Assembly (NCBI GenBank): GCA_019749915.1
Contig: JAIEPE010000019.1
Span: 1 to 64,000 of the forward strand
Reading direction: 5' to 3'
Length of the DNA stretch: 64,000 nucleotides
Source: Alphaproteobacteria bacterium
GTDB taxonomy: Bacteria > Pseudomonadota > Alphaproteobacteria > UBA9655
Shown here: positions 8,778 to 18,000 of the stretch, piece after piece
Layout: each line of letters begins with the position of its first letter
Numbering within the stretch: position 1 is the stretch's first letter
Made by a program: the position numbers and the translations under genes
Notes under the pieces: generated by a model
Told to the model about the DNA's origin: nothing
The model's database searches: none
What the model saw: only the letters and a program-made list of their open reading frames with translations

Positions 8778-9174
8778 TTGCTTTCTCCTTATTTTAGCAA
8801 ATTGTATAGAGAAAAAATTACCATATATCTTCATTTGAAGAGACCCTCTTAGAAGATTAATTTGAAAATTTATCAACTACGAAATAGTGGTTGCCAAAAT
8901 GGCAGCGCTAAAAAGGTATTGCTTGTAAACCCAAAACTGCTAGCTGGAATCATAAATATCTCTTGGAAGTTCTTAGAATGGGGAGCCCTCTAAATGCCTA
9001 ATCTTTTAAACACTGTCCAATGCGTTTTCTATGGAAGAGAGCTTCTAATGGCTACTTTTAGAAGTTTCTTTGAAATTTTTTGAAATTTTAACGTCAAAAC
9101 AGCCGCTCACTCAGCTTGTCCTTATTAAACCTTACTAAAATGGGAGGGGCTTAAAAGTTATTAGTAGCTGGTTC
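8778..9174. other. Gene-free, AT-rich stretch within the element
   Basis: No open frame, RNA gene or strong hairpin was recognised here. Given the remnants on both sides it may be decayed coding DNA, but I cannot identify the source. Confidence 0.4.
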
Positions 9175-9993
9175 TTACAAAATAGCACACCATGAAGAGG
9201 TAGTGTTGCCAATATAGAAAGATTGATTAAACTCTTGACTAACTGAGGAAACATCACCATTTAGAGTTTTATTTTCTTTAATTTCTGGTTTTTGTAGTCC
9301 ATGTTTTTCTAGCAAATTAATTATTTCAATTTTTTTATTTTTATTATAATAATATTTATTAGCATAATCTCTTAATGTTTGATTGTTTTCTGGGTTTCTC
9401 ACATTAACATTAGCACCAAGATGAATTAACACTTCACAAGTCTCTATATTACCTGCTTCCGCAGCTAACATTAGTGGCGTCTCACCATGAATATTAAACA
9501 AGTCTATCGTCGCTCCGTGGCTAATTAAAAAATTACATAGCTCAATGTGATTATTTCTCGCTGCACCTCCAAGAGCATTACCGCGAGCATTATTTGCATT
9601 TATATCTATACCTCTCTCAAGAAATGATTTACATCTTTCTAAATTTCCATTTACTGCACTTATAACAAAATCTTGTTCTCTATAAAATTCCTCTTTTGTT
9701 TCGCCTGACTGTGACATATATTTGATATCATCTTTGTATCCTATTTTTCTTTTCCATTGCTCTTTTTCTTCCTCTTTTATAGCTTGTTCTGTAGCCTCGT
9801 AGTAAAAAGCATGGCCATAACTATTGTTGTCGCGAATTGATTGAGCAAAAGGGCTAATTTTGAAAGTAGATTGCCTCTTCTCTTTATCATCTAAATGCAT
9901 TCCAGAGCAGGGGAGAAAGATAAAATTTAGTGTTAGAATTAATAAAAAGAATTTAAAAAATATATTTTTTATTAATTTCATGAAAACAATCAT
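9175..9993 (-). CDS. Exported ankyrin-repeat protein with C-terminal CaaX-like motif
   Basis: A 272-residue protein. Residues 1-31 form a signal peptide (basic start, hydrophobic FFKFFLLILTLNFIFL, likely cleavage after CSG). An acidic/charged stretch follows, then ankyrin repeats from about 106 to 233 (for example GETPLMLAAEAGNIETCEVLI at 170-190). The last four residues are Cys269-Ala-Ile-Leu, a CaaX box whose terminal Leu is the type preferred by eukaryotic geranylgeranyl transferase I. Some Legionella ankyrin effectors are known to be host-prenylated through such a motif. Ankyrin repeats and export signal point to a host-interacting protein; actual delivery and prenylation are inference. 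A downstream ATG at 9981 is an alternative start. Confidence 0.85.
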   Translation of the reverse strand: MIVFMKLIKNIFFKFFLLILTLNFIFLPCSGMHLDDKEKRQSTFKISPFAQSIRDNNSYGHAFYYEATEQAIKEEEKEQWKRKIGYKDDIKYMSQSGETKEEFYREQDFVISAVNGNLERCKSFLERGIDINANNARGNALGGAARNNHIELCNFLISHGATIDLFNIHGETPLMLAAEAGNIETCEVLIHLGANVNVRNPENNQTLRDYANKYYYNKNKKIEIINLLEKHGLQKPEIKENKTLNGDVSSVSQEFNQSFYIGNTTSSWCAIL

Positions 9994-10065
9994 ATGAGCT
10001 CGTTATATTTATTGGTTTGATATAAGCTGAATTAATTATACTCAATTATTATGAGACGTGCAAGT

Positions 10066-10095
10066 GTTTCATTTACAACTGTTTCATTTACAACT
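10066..10095. repeat. Perfect 15-bp tandem duplication
   Basis: GTTTCATTTACAACT occurs twice in direct succession (10066-10080, 10081-10095) just upstream of the group II intron remnant. It may be a slippage product or a scar of the intron's truncation. Confidence 0.6.
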
Positions 10096-10099
10096 GTTA

Positions 10100-10461
10100 G
10101 GCGTTGAGGGAGATAGCTTGATTAAACATAGCGGTTTAACCTCTATGAAAGATCTTGTTGAAACGATCAATGCCAAACTATCAGGATGGGTTAGCTACTT
10201 TCGTGTGGGCAATTCAAATCGCTCATTTAGTGAAATTCGCGATTACGCTGAGATGAAGATATCGAACTCTTCTTACGCGAAGAAAGCGAAGGAGGAAGAC
10301 AAGCATTGGTTGGAAAGAGGTGGAGTAGCGAATACATCTATGGAGTTCTTGGACTTTATTGGGATTGGAAACTCGATACCCTTAAGACACCAGAAGCCTA
10401 TCGTGAAAGCGGCTATCAACCAAGAAGACCCATAACCCTTCAAATGAAGCCTATTGAGTGA
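10100..10461 (+). pseudogene. Remnant of a group II intron reverse transcriptase/maturase (C-terminal domain)
   Basis: The maturase (GIIM) signature is clear: INAKLSGWVSYFRVGNS then FSEIRDYAEMKI. At about 10262 one extra base shifts the frame to RTLLTRRKRRRKTSIGWK, and at about 10310 another shift leads to RWSSEYIYGVLGLYWDW and onward to a TGA at 10459-10461. These blocks are the normal consecutive parts of intron-encoded proteins, so the gene is a 5'-truncated, twice-frameshifted remnant. The catalytic reverse-transcriptase domain is missing. The domain V remnant follows directly, as expected. Confidence 0.85.
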
Positions 10462-10510
10462 GCTGTGTGAAGGAAAACCTCATGCACACTTCCTATGAGG
10501 AGGGACTGGA
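10459..10510 (+). other. Degenerate group II intron domain V
   Basis: Directly after the maturase stop, GAGCTGTGTGA, AGGAAAACCT and CATGCACACTTC follow the pattern of bacterial group II intron domain V (GAGCCGUGUG / CACGCACGGUUC), with mismatches in the lower stem. The exact 3' intron boundary could not be placed. Confidence 0.6.
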
Positions 10511-10567
10511 AACGGGCCATCAAGGTGCCGCGCCAGTTCTTTACTCGACATTTTCTCTGAGCACTAC

Positions 10568-12049
10568 TTACCTTGGTAAAGAAATAACATTCCCTTTCGC
10601 GATTTCATCAGGCTCCAGGGCAAAAGAGACTTTGGTTATGAACTCGCCTCCTTTTGTTTCATAAGATTCGTAGCCTACTCCGTTTTGAATGCACAGCTGT
10701 CTTAATTGCTTCGCCTCGACAAAAAACTCTAAGGGAATCTTCAAATATTGTTTCCCTGCATTCGTGAGAGAATATCGATTGTCTCGGACTTCAATATGAG
10801 CAAATCCATTTTTGCTCATGACAGAAATTAAAAGGGCCCCATTTTTTGGTGTGCTGCAGAGTGGAACGCCGATAGCATTGAGGAGAACGATCTTCGCAAA
10901 AAGAGGGTCTCCCACGATCGTTAAGTCTTGAAGTCCCGTAACGTTCCACTTCAGGTTAAGTTTTTGGATTTGATTTGCAAAATGCATCTTAACCTCATCA
11001 AGAATACCTCCTAAGATAAGGGGTTTTCTTTGAAGATTTGGCCATAACCCACTTGAAAGCGCTTCTGCCAATTTTTCTACCTCACTCATCAAGACTTTAT
11101 TCGATCTACCATAAGATGGCTCAATATGGGTCACGACTTTATGAATGACGCCTGCTAATTCCTTAGATCGCTGGATTATATGACGCAGAAAAGAGTTATC
11201 AACCTCCAGGGAAGACCGATGAGTGTTTAAGCTTTCAAGCTCGACGTTCAATTGACTAATTTGAGAGCCGTAGGCAAAGCCAACCCGCTTCTTTGCAACA
11301 CGACCTGAAAAGAACACTAAAGGTCCGCCAATCAAAACAGCAAAAGCCAAGACCCAAAAATGGGACGCATAGGAGTTCAAATAGGCAAGGTAGGAGAGGG
11401 GGCTTTTATAGGTGAACTCCAAGGGCTTGTTTTGAATTAATTTTGTTCCATCCGCTTCAAACAGCTGAGGAAACTCAAGAGTTTCAAAGCGATCAGCTCC
11501 AATAATCTTTTGGATATCTAAAGACGGTACTTTGACTTCCACAACTCCTTTGAGGCGATTGTTCTTGTCTAAAACAGGAAGTGTTCCCACCAATGCATTG
11601 TTTTGATAGGTCAAGGTTTCCAAAGCTTTTGTGGGCTTATGAAAAGCCTGAGGTAGTTTGTTCAATGGCGCAATCAGGATAGGGGTAATCACAGCTTGAG
11701 GATGTGAGAGCTTATAATAAGAAATATTCTGAATCGTTGGGATTGCATAACGCTCGGAGAGCAATTGTCCCGCTTTTAAAGTAGTTTGAATGCTAAGAAA
11801 ATCTTCAAGAGTGGTAAGAATTTTCATTCTTAGTGCCTCAGTTAAAGTCCTCAGCTCAATAAGAGTTGAGGTGATTTTTTCATTAGCCGTTTGTACTTCT
11901 TGTTTTTGGGTATTTCTGTAATCTTCAAGATAGCGATTATAGGTCCAGTCTACATAGAGAAAGTAGACAACAAAAGGCAAACCAACATAACAAAAAACGC
12001 GAATGAGATCGTCCCTCAACCCATCTCCTAAATGCAAAGTGGAGTTCAT
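10568..12049 (-). CDS. Membrane sensor protein resembling a histidine kinase, without recognisable catalytic motifs
   Basis: A 493-residue protein with membrane segments near residues 17-32 and 232-250 bracketing an extracytoplasmic domain of about 200 residues, then a coiled-coil region and a GHKL-like C-terminal domain. No HExxTP-type phospho-acceptor box is visible in the expected helix (HIIQRSKELAGVIHKVVTHI). Where the ATP-binding DxGxG should be, the protein has DNRYSL. A decayed paralogue at 8497-8777 keeps the same DNRYSL. It may therefore sense a signal without kinase activity. The gene lies between the intron remnant and the integrase. Conjugative elements of Rickettsiales commonly carry sensor kinases; this may be a derived version (inference). 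Confidence 0.65.
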   Translation of the reverse strand: MNSTLHLGDGLRDDLIRVFCYVGLPFVVYFLYVDWTYNRYLEDYRNTQKQEVQTANEKITSTLIELRTLTEALRMKILTTLEDFLSIQTTLKAGQLLSERYAIPTIQNISYYKLSHPQAVITPILIAPLNKLPQAFHKPTKALETLTYQNNALVGTLPVLDKNNRLKGVVEVKVPSLDIQKIIGADRFETLEFPQLFEADGTKLIQNKPLEFTYKSPLSYLAYLNSYASHFWVLAFAVLIGGPLVFFSGRVAKKRVGFAYGSQISQLNVELESLNTHRSSLEVDNSFLRHIIQRSKELAGVIHKVVTHIEPSYGRSNKVLMSEVEKLAEALSSGLWPNLQRKPLILGGILDEVKMHFANQIQKLNLKWNVTGLQDLTIVGDPLFAKIVLLNAIGVPLCSTPKNGALLISVMSKNGFAHIEVRDNRYSLTNAGKQYLKIPLEFFVEAKQLRQLCIQNGVGYESYETKGGEFITKVSFALEPDEIAKGNVISLPR

Positions 12050-12173
12050 ATTTTAGATTTTCCCTGTCTTATTTATTTGGGAATACTTTATGACAAAAAA
12101 GAAGTGTTGAAAAGCGCGAGTTGCTGATCTCAAGAAAGAGATAATTTGGGGTTTTTTACAAAAAAGCTAATGT

Positions 12174-13322
12174 TTATTTTCCTCCCATAATCTTTCCTCC
12201 AATTTTTTCGCTCGCTTCAATTAGAGGTTGTCCAATAAGGTGAGCATAGCGGGCGGTGGTTTGGGTTTGCTTATGGCCTAACAAAGCGCCGATGATAGGA
12301 AGAGAGAGGCCATTGCTGGCAGCAATAGAAGCAAAGGTATGACGTAAATCATGAATACGAACATCATCTAATCCAACCTTTACACGAATCCGCCTCCAGG
12401 GTTTCTGCAGATTAATGAGGTGAGTCCCTTCCTTGCCCCCACAAATCACAAAAGGATTTCCAACTTCTTGAGGGATGTTTTTTAAAAGCTCAATGGCAGC
12501 TGTTGAAAGATAAATAACCTTTTTACCCGTCTTACTATCGCGAAGACGAAGGCATTGGTTTTCCATATCTACCTCCTCCCATTTGAGGGTAAGAATCTCA
12601 TTAAGTCGGCACCCTGTGATCAATAATAGACGGATGGCATGAAGAGGCCACGGATTTGTGTTTCCTTTCTCCTCATCTGTTAGAGCGTCCATCAATCTGG
12701 CAATTTCGTCGTGGCTTAAAAACCGCTCTCGTTTTGTTTCACCATATTTTTTAATATGAAGACAGGGATTGGAGTGGTTTGGTCGATATCCCCAGAGCTC
12801 CGCCAAGTTTAAGGCTTTGGATAAAACGCTCCGCACGCGGTTAGCTGTCGTCGGAAGATGCTGTAACGAATGGTGAAGTTTGGCGATATCACTCCTCTCG
12901 ATAGATGAAACTTTTAATGACCCCATGGTGGGGAGGATAAATTGATTCCACAACCTTTGATCTTCTTTGCAACTTGATAGTTTTTTGTGGGGAGCATGTT
13001 CTTTCATATACTTTTCAGAAAGTTCCTTGAGGGTCGGATTTTGGCGCACCTCTTGTTTTTCTCCAGAAGGATCATTTCCTTGGCTGACTTCCAAAAGCCA
13101 CCGCTGAGCCATATTCCTGGCTTGTTCACAAGTGATTACGCCATGATCTCCAATTTTTGGACGGCGTTGTCTTCGATCTTGTGTGCGATAATATAGAAAA
13201 TAGCTCTTCTTTCCCGCGGGCGTGATTTTACACATAAAACCACTCACCTCAGAATCCCATAGGATAAGATCCTTATTTTGGGGGAGGGTGGATTCAACAA
13301 TTTTCTTAGTCAGTTTTTGCAT
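12174..13322 (-). CDS. int: Tyrosine recombinase/integrase of the conjugative element
   Basis: A 382-residue phage-type integrase with an N-terminal arm-binding domain, a core-binding domain (about 95-185) and a complete catalytic set: Arg239 (TGCRLNE), Lys264 (SKTGK), His324 and Arg327 (HDLRH), His350 (LLGHK) and nucleophile Tyr359 (ARYAH). It should catalyse integration at a tRNA gene. A 47-nt 3' fragment of tRNA-Arg lies 163 bases beyond its start, which fits the int-att arrangement. It is the last gene of the element on this side. Confidence 0.95.
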   Translation of the reverse strand: MQKLTKKIVESTLPQNKDLILWDSEVSGFMCKITPAGKKSYFLYYRTQDRRQRRPKIGDHGVITCEQARNMAQRWLLEVSQGNDPSGEKQEVRQNPTLKELSEKYMKEHAPHKKLSSCKEDQRLWNQFILPTMGSLKVSSIERSDIAKLHHSLQHLPTTANRVRSVLSKALNLAELWGYRPNHSNPCLHIKKYGETKRERFLSHDEIARLMDALTDEEKGNTNPWPLHAIRLLLITGCRLNEILTLKWEEVDMENQCLRLRDSKTGKKVIYLSTAAIELLKNIPQEVGNPFVICGGKEGTHLINLQKPWRRIRVKVGLDDVRIHDLRHTFASIAASNGLSLPIIGALLGHKQTQTTARYAHLIGQPLIEASEKIGGKIMGGK

Positions 13323-13484
13323 AATCAGCAGCCTCTGTTCTTCATTCTAGGTAGCAAATAGGTAGCAACTTAAAAAGATTTTGGCAATACGAAAAAGAAC
13401 AAGAAAATTCAAAAAGCTAGTAAAAACAAGGGAAAAATAGACTTTTATAGAATGAAAAAGATCCAACAAAACCACTGAATCTAA

Positions 13485-13531
13485 GACTACGGATCAGAAG
13501 GTTAGGAGTTCGAATCTTCTCGGGCGCGCCA
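13485..13531 (+). mobile_element. 3' fragment of tRNA-Arg(ACG): presumed attachment site at the right end of the element
   Basis: Starting inside the anticodon arm, GACTACGGATCAG holds a loop CTACGGA (anticodon ACG) and the 3' stem strand. Next come a T arm (AGGAG, TTCGAAT, CTTCT) and the 3' acceptor strand CGGGCGCGCCA. The 5' half of a tRNA is absent: no GCGCCCG acceptor strand or D arm precedes it. Integrases that use tRNA genes leave such a 3' copy at one end. From its plus orientation, the intact tRNA-Arg should lie to the left of the element, outside this window. Confidence 0.85.
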
Positions 13532-13580
13532 AGGAAACACTAGAGTTTTTGAATTTCAAAAAACCTTAGATTATATCAAG

Positions 13581-14675
13581 TCATAACCTCGCAATAGCAC
13601 AAAGATGCTCAAGTTCTTGGGCGGGATAGGGTGTTGTTTTGCTTTGTGTCCTGAGCTTGTGATGAAAGTCACGCATGACAATGGCAATTGGAGCATCACG
13701 GGTTATAATCTTTGCCATCGAAGGTGTTAAGGTTTCCATACTTTGTCCAACAGCATATTCCTTCAAGATTTTTTCCCAATGATCCTTACCAAATAAAGCA
13801 ACTATCAAGGCATGAAGAAAATAAGTTACTATGAAGCATTTGTCATAGTTTTGATGCTGTTCAAGAAATTTACATTCGGCTTGCGAAAGCTCAAACCTGG
13901 AAGAAAGAGCCAACCCAAAGTCGGCAAAGTAGAGATGATGGCCATCGGTTACGATGTTGGAAAAGTGTGCATCAAAATGCAGCAGACCACGCTCATTCAT
14001 AAAAGAAGTAGTTGCTTTAAGATCATGCTCTACCATTGTGACAGCTGAATCAGCAGCGTCCCCTCCTTTGGAAATCTGGCTACCAAACCACTTATAAAGA
14101 TTTTCAGAAAAGTATTCCATGAACACAATAATTTCAGCGGACGCATTATGGATGGCCTCAAGCCGTGTTCGGACGGCCGCTGATCCTTCCTAATACTGAA
14201 CCTCTTCCTCTAAGGCTTTTAATTCTTCAGCACTCATAGGCTCTGGCGAGGTGGTTGGTAAGACACGCCAGTGATACATTAAAGGAAAGTTTAGGCACTC
14301 GTCTGTCAGCGCCCAGTTGGTCGTCATGGTGTGGGTTGCTAGCTCGCGCCACGCTCCAAAACCAGCTGAACCAACGCCATACTGATAATAGAGGGGCAGC
14401 TCAAATAAGTTTGCAGTCGACATAATATTTTCTGGTCGTCTTTCCAAATCCGTGAGGCGGATTTTCTTGACAAAAATGGGAGTATCACAAATCTCCAGAA
14501 GCGCGGATATTCCACCAATTCCCTTATGCAAAGGAGTTGCTTTTTCCAGAAGCTCCGAGAGACGTTGATCGCTTAGCAAGGTCAATTGGGTAGAGATCAT
14601 GCCATAGTTGGTCCGGCGGTTAGCGGCATGCGCGTCTGGTTCGAGAATTCTTTTAGATTGTATATCCGACTCCAT
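13581..14675 (-). pseudogene. Protein-kinase-fold protein interrupted by an in-frame amber codon
   Basis: Two consecutive minus-strand frames (14190-14675, and 13581 up to 14189) are in the same phase and separated only by TAG at 14190-14192; the uninterrupted product would be about 364 residues. The downstream part contains the catalytic-loop pattern LLHFDAHFSN (His, Asp, Asn) and the DFG motif (YFADFGLA) of the protein kinase/aminoglycoside phosphotransferase fold; the upstream part contains PIFVKKIRL, a plausible ATP-lysine strand. The substrate is unknown. A nonsense mutation, suppression or a sequencing error would each explain the stop. It is the first gene outside the presumed element. 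Confidence 0.75.
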
Positions 14676-15048
14676 CTTTATAAGTGTTCGCTTTTCTCAA
14701 TTAATCTTCTATTAATCAAACAAGAGGAGTATAACTATTGCTCCTATTTCAATCTAATGCAAGCCATTGAAACTGGCTGGAAAAAGTCTCACCAACATTT
14801 GATAAACAAATAAGTGAGACAAGGAAGTCGTCAGAACCATCTGGCTATGATGATTTTTCTCAGTATGATCGAAGAAAATCTTTCTAAAAAACCCCGTAAG
14901 TCAATTAAAGAAAATAAGGTGTGACCTCACAATCATAACTTAAAATATCCTTAGGTCTTTAACTGAAGGTAAAAATGCCCTAGCTTAAGAGTAGAAAAAT
15001 GAATTAAAAAGCAGATAGCCTTTCAAAAAGGGTAATCAGAAAAATTGT
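14676..15048. other. Intergenic region before the NLR-like pair
   Basis: No gene, RNA or convincing hairpin was recognised. It should contain the promoter of the gene at 15049, but I could not settle on one. AAAGGG lies 14 bases before that ATG, a weak ribosome site. Confidence 0.4.
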
Positions 15049-18000
15049 ATGCAAGAAAATGGTCTTACTTTTCCTCAAGAAATTTATTTTGCGCAATTGA
15101 CATCTCTCAATGGTATTAAGCTCTCTAAAAGAGAGATAGATATTATCTCCTGTATTCTTAATGGACGCTCTGCTAAAGGGATTGCTCATCTTTTATCCAT
15201 AGCTCCTAAAACAGTAGAAGTTCATACTTATAATGTGATGAAGAAATTAAGTTGTTCTTCACGGGAAGGTCTTATCTCCCTCGCTGAAAAGTCGGATAAG
15301 CTACTTCTTTTGAAGAGATATTATCTCAGATTATTGAGTCATCTAGCCTTCGAGCAAAGTCTGAAAAATATTTCCAAGTTAGGTAGCCATGAAGAAAAGA
15401 GTTGTGTAATTATTTGTTGGAAAAAAGAGGAGACGATTGCTCTTCTTTCGCAGATAAGAGCTCATTTAGAATTAGCAGGCGTTAAAACTTCTTTTGAGGT
15501 TAGAGAAAATGGAGAATCTTCGTTAGATTTAACCTCTAAAAAACGATCATCCTATTGTACCCTCTATGCTCTTTCTAAGGAGTGGGCAAGGGGAAAAGAA
15601 AAACTCCTCTCCTTTTTTAAAAAATTAACTTCTCCCTCATCTCATATTCTTTTCCTTGTCATGGATAAAGAAACACTAAGTTATCTCTCCCCCTCCATAG
15701 AGGGAGATAGATATATAAATTTTGCAGGGAAAGAAAACTATTATTTTTCTATTTTTACCGTTTTGAAGAGGCTGTTTCCTCAGAGAAACTTTGATCCTCT
15801 TATAGAGGAATTTAAGAAAAAACATCAGCTTATGACTCATTCATCTGAAGTAACCTCTCCTTTACGTCCATCAACTCTTCAAAAGGGATCCATTGTTTCT
15901 CATTTGATGAAATATCTAAAACAAGGAAAATGGTTTCTAGTTGCTCTGTTGCTTGTTTGTGGTGGAGTTCTTGTTAATCAAGGTTTGCAAAAAGAGAAAG
16001 AGCTCATAGAAGCTAACGACCAACACCCTGAAATATCACGAGAAGACATAGTTCGTTCTGATCTTAATCTTCCCAGTGAGAGAGTCCTGTTAAAGCGATC
16101 TGAGCTTATGGGTCAGATAGATGATAGGTTAAAGGGTGATTCTGGGATTCAAACGATAGCTCTTATAGGGATGGGGGGAGCAGGAAAAACGACTCTTGCG
16201 CGTCACTATGTTCATCAGCAAAAAGCAAACGTTGTTTGGGAAATTAATGCTGAAACCTATGAAAGCCTTCAAGAATCATTTAATCATTTAGCGCAAGCTC
16301 TTGCAAAGACGGAAGAAGATCAAAAAAAGTTAAGAGAACTGCAGGGATTAAAGGACTCTATAGAAAGAGAAGAGAGAGTGGTTTTGTTTGTTAAAGAGCG
16401 ACTTAAAAGTCTTTCAAATTGGTTTCTTCTCTATGATAACGTTGAGCATTTTACGGACATTCAAAATCATTTTCCCCAAGATGTAGCAACGTGGGGCCAA
16501 GGGAAGATCATTATTACAACTCGTGATGACAATATTCGGAATCATACACATGTTAATAATGTTGTTCATATTGGAGAATTAAGTTCTGATCAAAAGCAGA
16601 TCCTTTTTGCGAAAATTATGAATCACGGAAGAAATACCCCTTTAATATCCTCTCAATTAAAAGAAATAAAAGCATACTTAGATCATATTCCTTCTTTTCC
16701 TTTAGATGTATCTACCGCTGCTTATTATATAAAGGCAACAAATATTCCCTATGGTGCCTATCTTAAAAACTTAGCTGAATACAATAAGGATTTTTCTGAC
16801 GTTCAGGAAAATCTTTTAAAAGAAGTGGGTGATTACCCAAAAACACGTTATGGTATTATTACTTTATCCTTGCAGCATCTTATAAATACAGACGAAAATT
16901 TTAAGGACCTTCTTTTATTTATAAGTATTTTGGATTCTCAAAATATTCCAAGAAAACTCCTAGAAGATTATAAAAATAGCGTTATCGTTGATAGTTTCAT
17001 TTATCATTTGAAAAAACATTCTCTAATAATAGACCATAATAATGACTCTAATATTTTTATCCATAGGAGTACTCAAAAAATTTGTCTTTCTTACCTAGTA
17101 AACCTTCTAAATTTAGAGAAAGATACCACTTCTATTCAATTGCTTTCTAAAACCCTCGAGAGTTATATATCTAATGCTATTGATAGAGATGAATACTCAG
17201 TCATGGAGCTTTTAGTAAGTCATTGTGAAAAATTTTTAAGCCATAGCCACATATTGCCTAATTCTATTAAAGGGGCTATTACAGGCGAACTAGGGGCTAT
17301 TAATTATAATTTGGGTAAAGACCTAAAGGCAAAGCAGCTTCTTGAAGAGAGTCTTATAGCTTTAAATAAATATGATAAACAGTCCTATGGTCGAATTGCT
17401 CGATTTATGGCGTATCTTGGAAGTGTGCATGGATTCTTAGGTAATCATATGATAGCTAGAGAACTGTTGGAGAAAAGCCTCGTTATTTATCAAGAAAAAT
17501 TACCTGAAAGTTATGATAAAGCTGCTTGGGCTCTGATAAAGTTAGGAATGATTCATGGAAGGGTAGGCAATTACAATAAAGCTAAGGAGTTGCTTGAAAA
17601 AAGCCTTGTCGTGAATAGGAAATATTTTCCTATAAATCAATTCAATATCGCTCAGGCTTCAACACACTTAGGAATAGTTTATAGTACTTTAGGTAATTAT
17701 GAAAAAGCTAAGCGTCTTTTTGAGGAGAGCTTCATTATTTACAAAAAACAATTTGGGGCAACTCATCCAAACTCTCTGTGGAATTTAGTTTATTTAGGAA
17801 ATATTTATAAAGAACTAGGAGAGTACGAAAAAGCTAGAAAAATAGTAGAGTACAGTCTAGGAGGTTATGAGAAGCAATTTTCCGAGAATAGTCCTAATAT
17901 TGCCTGGATTTTAATTGATTTAGGAAATATTTACGCTAATTTAGGAAATTATGAAAGAGCTAAGCATCTTTTGCAACGAAGCTTAATGATTCATGAAAAT

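Noticed and set aside
10458-10664. Short plus-strand frame starting near MSCVKENLMHTSYEE
   Set aside because: It runs through the intron domain V remnant and the 3' end of the sensor gene on the other strand; no ribosome site and no protein-like features.
14586-14813. Plus-strand frame upstream of the NLR-like genes
   Set aside because: It lies largely opposite the kinase-fold gene, shows no domain, and has no ribosome site.
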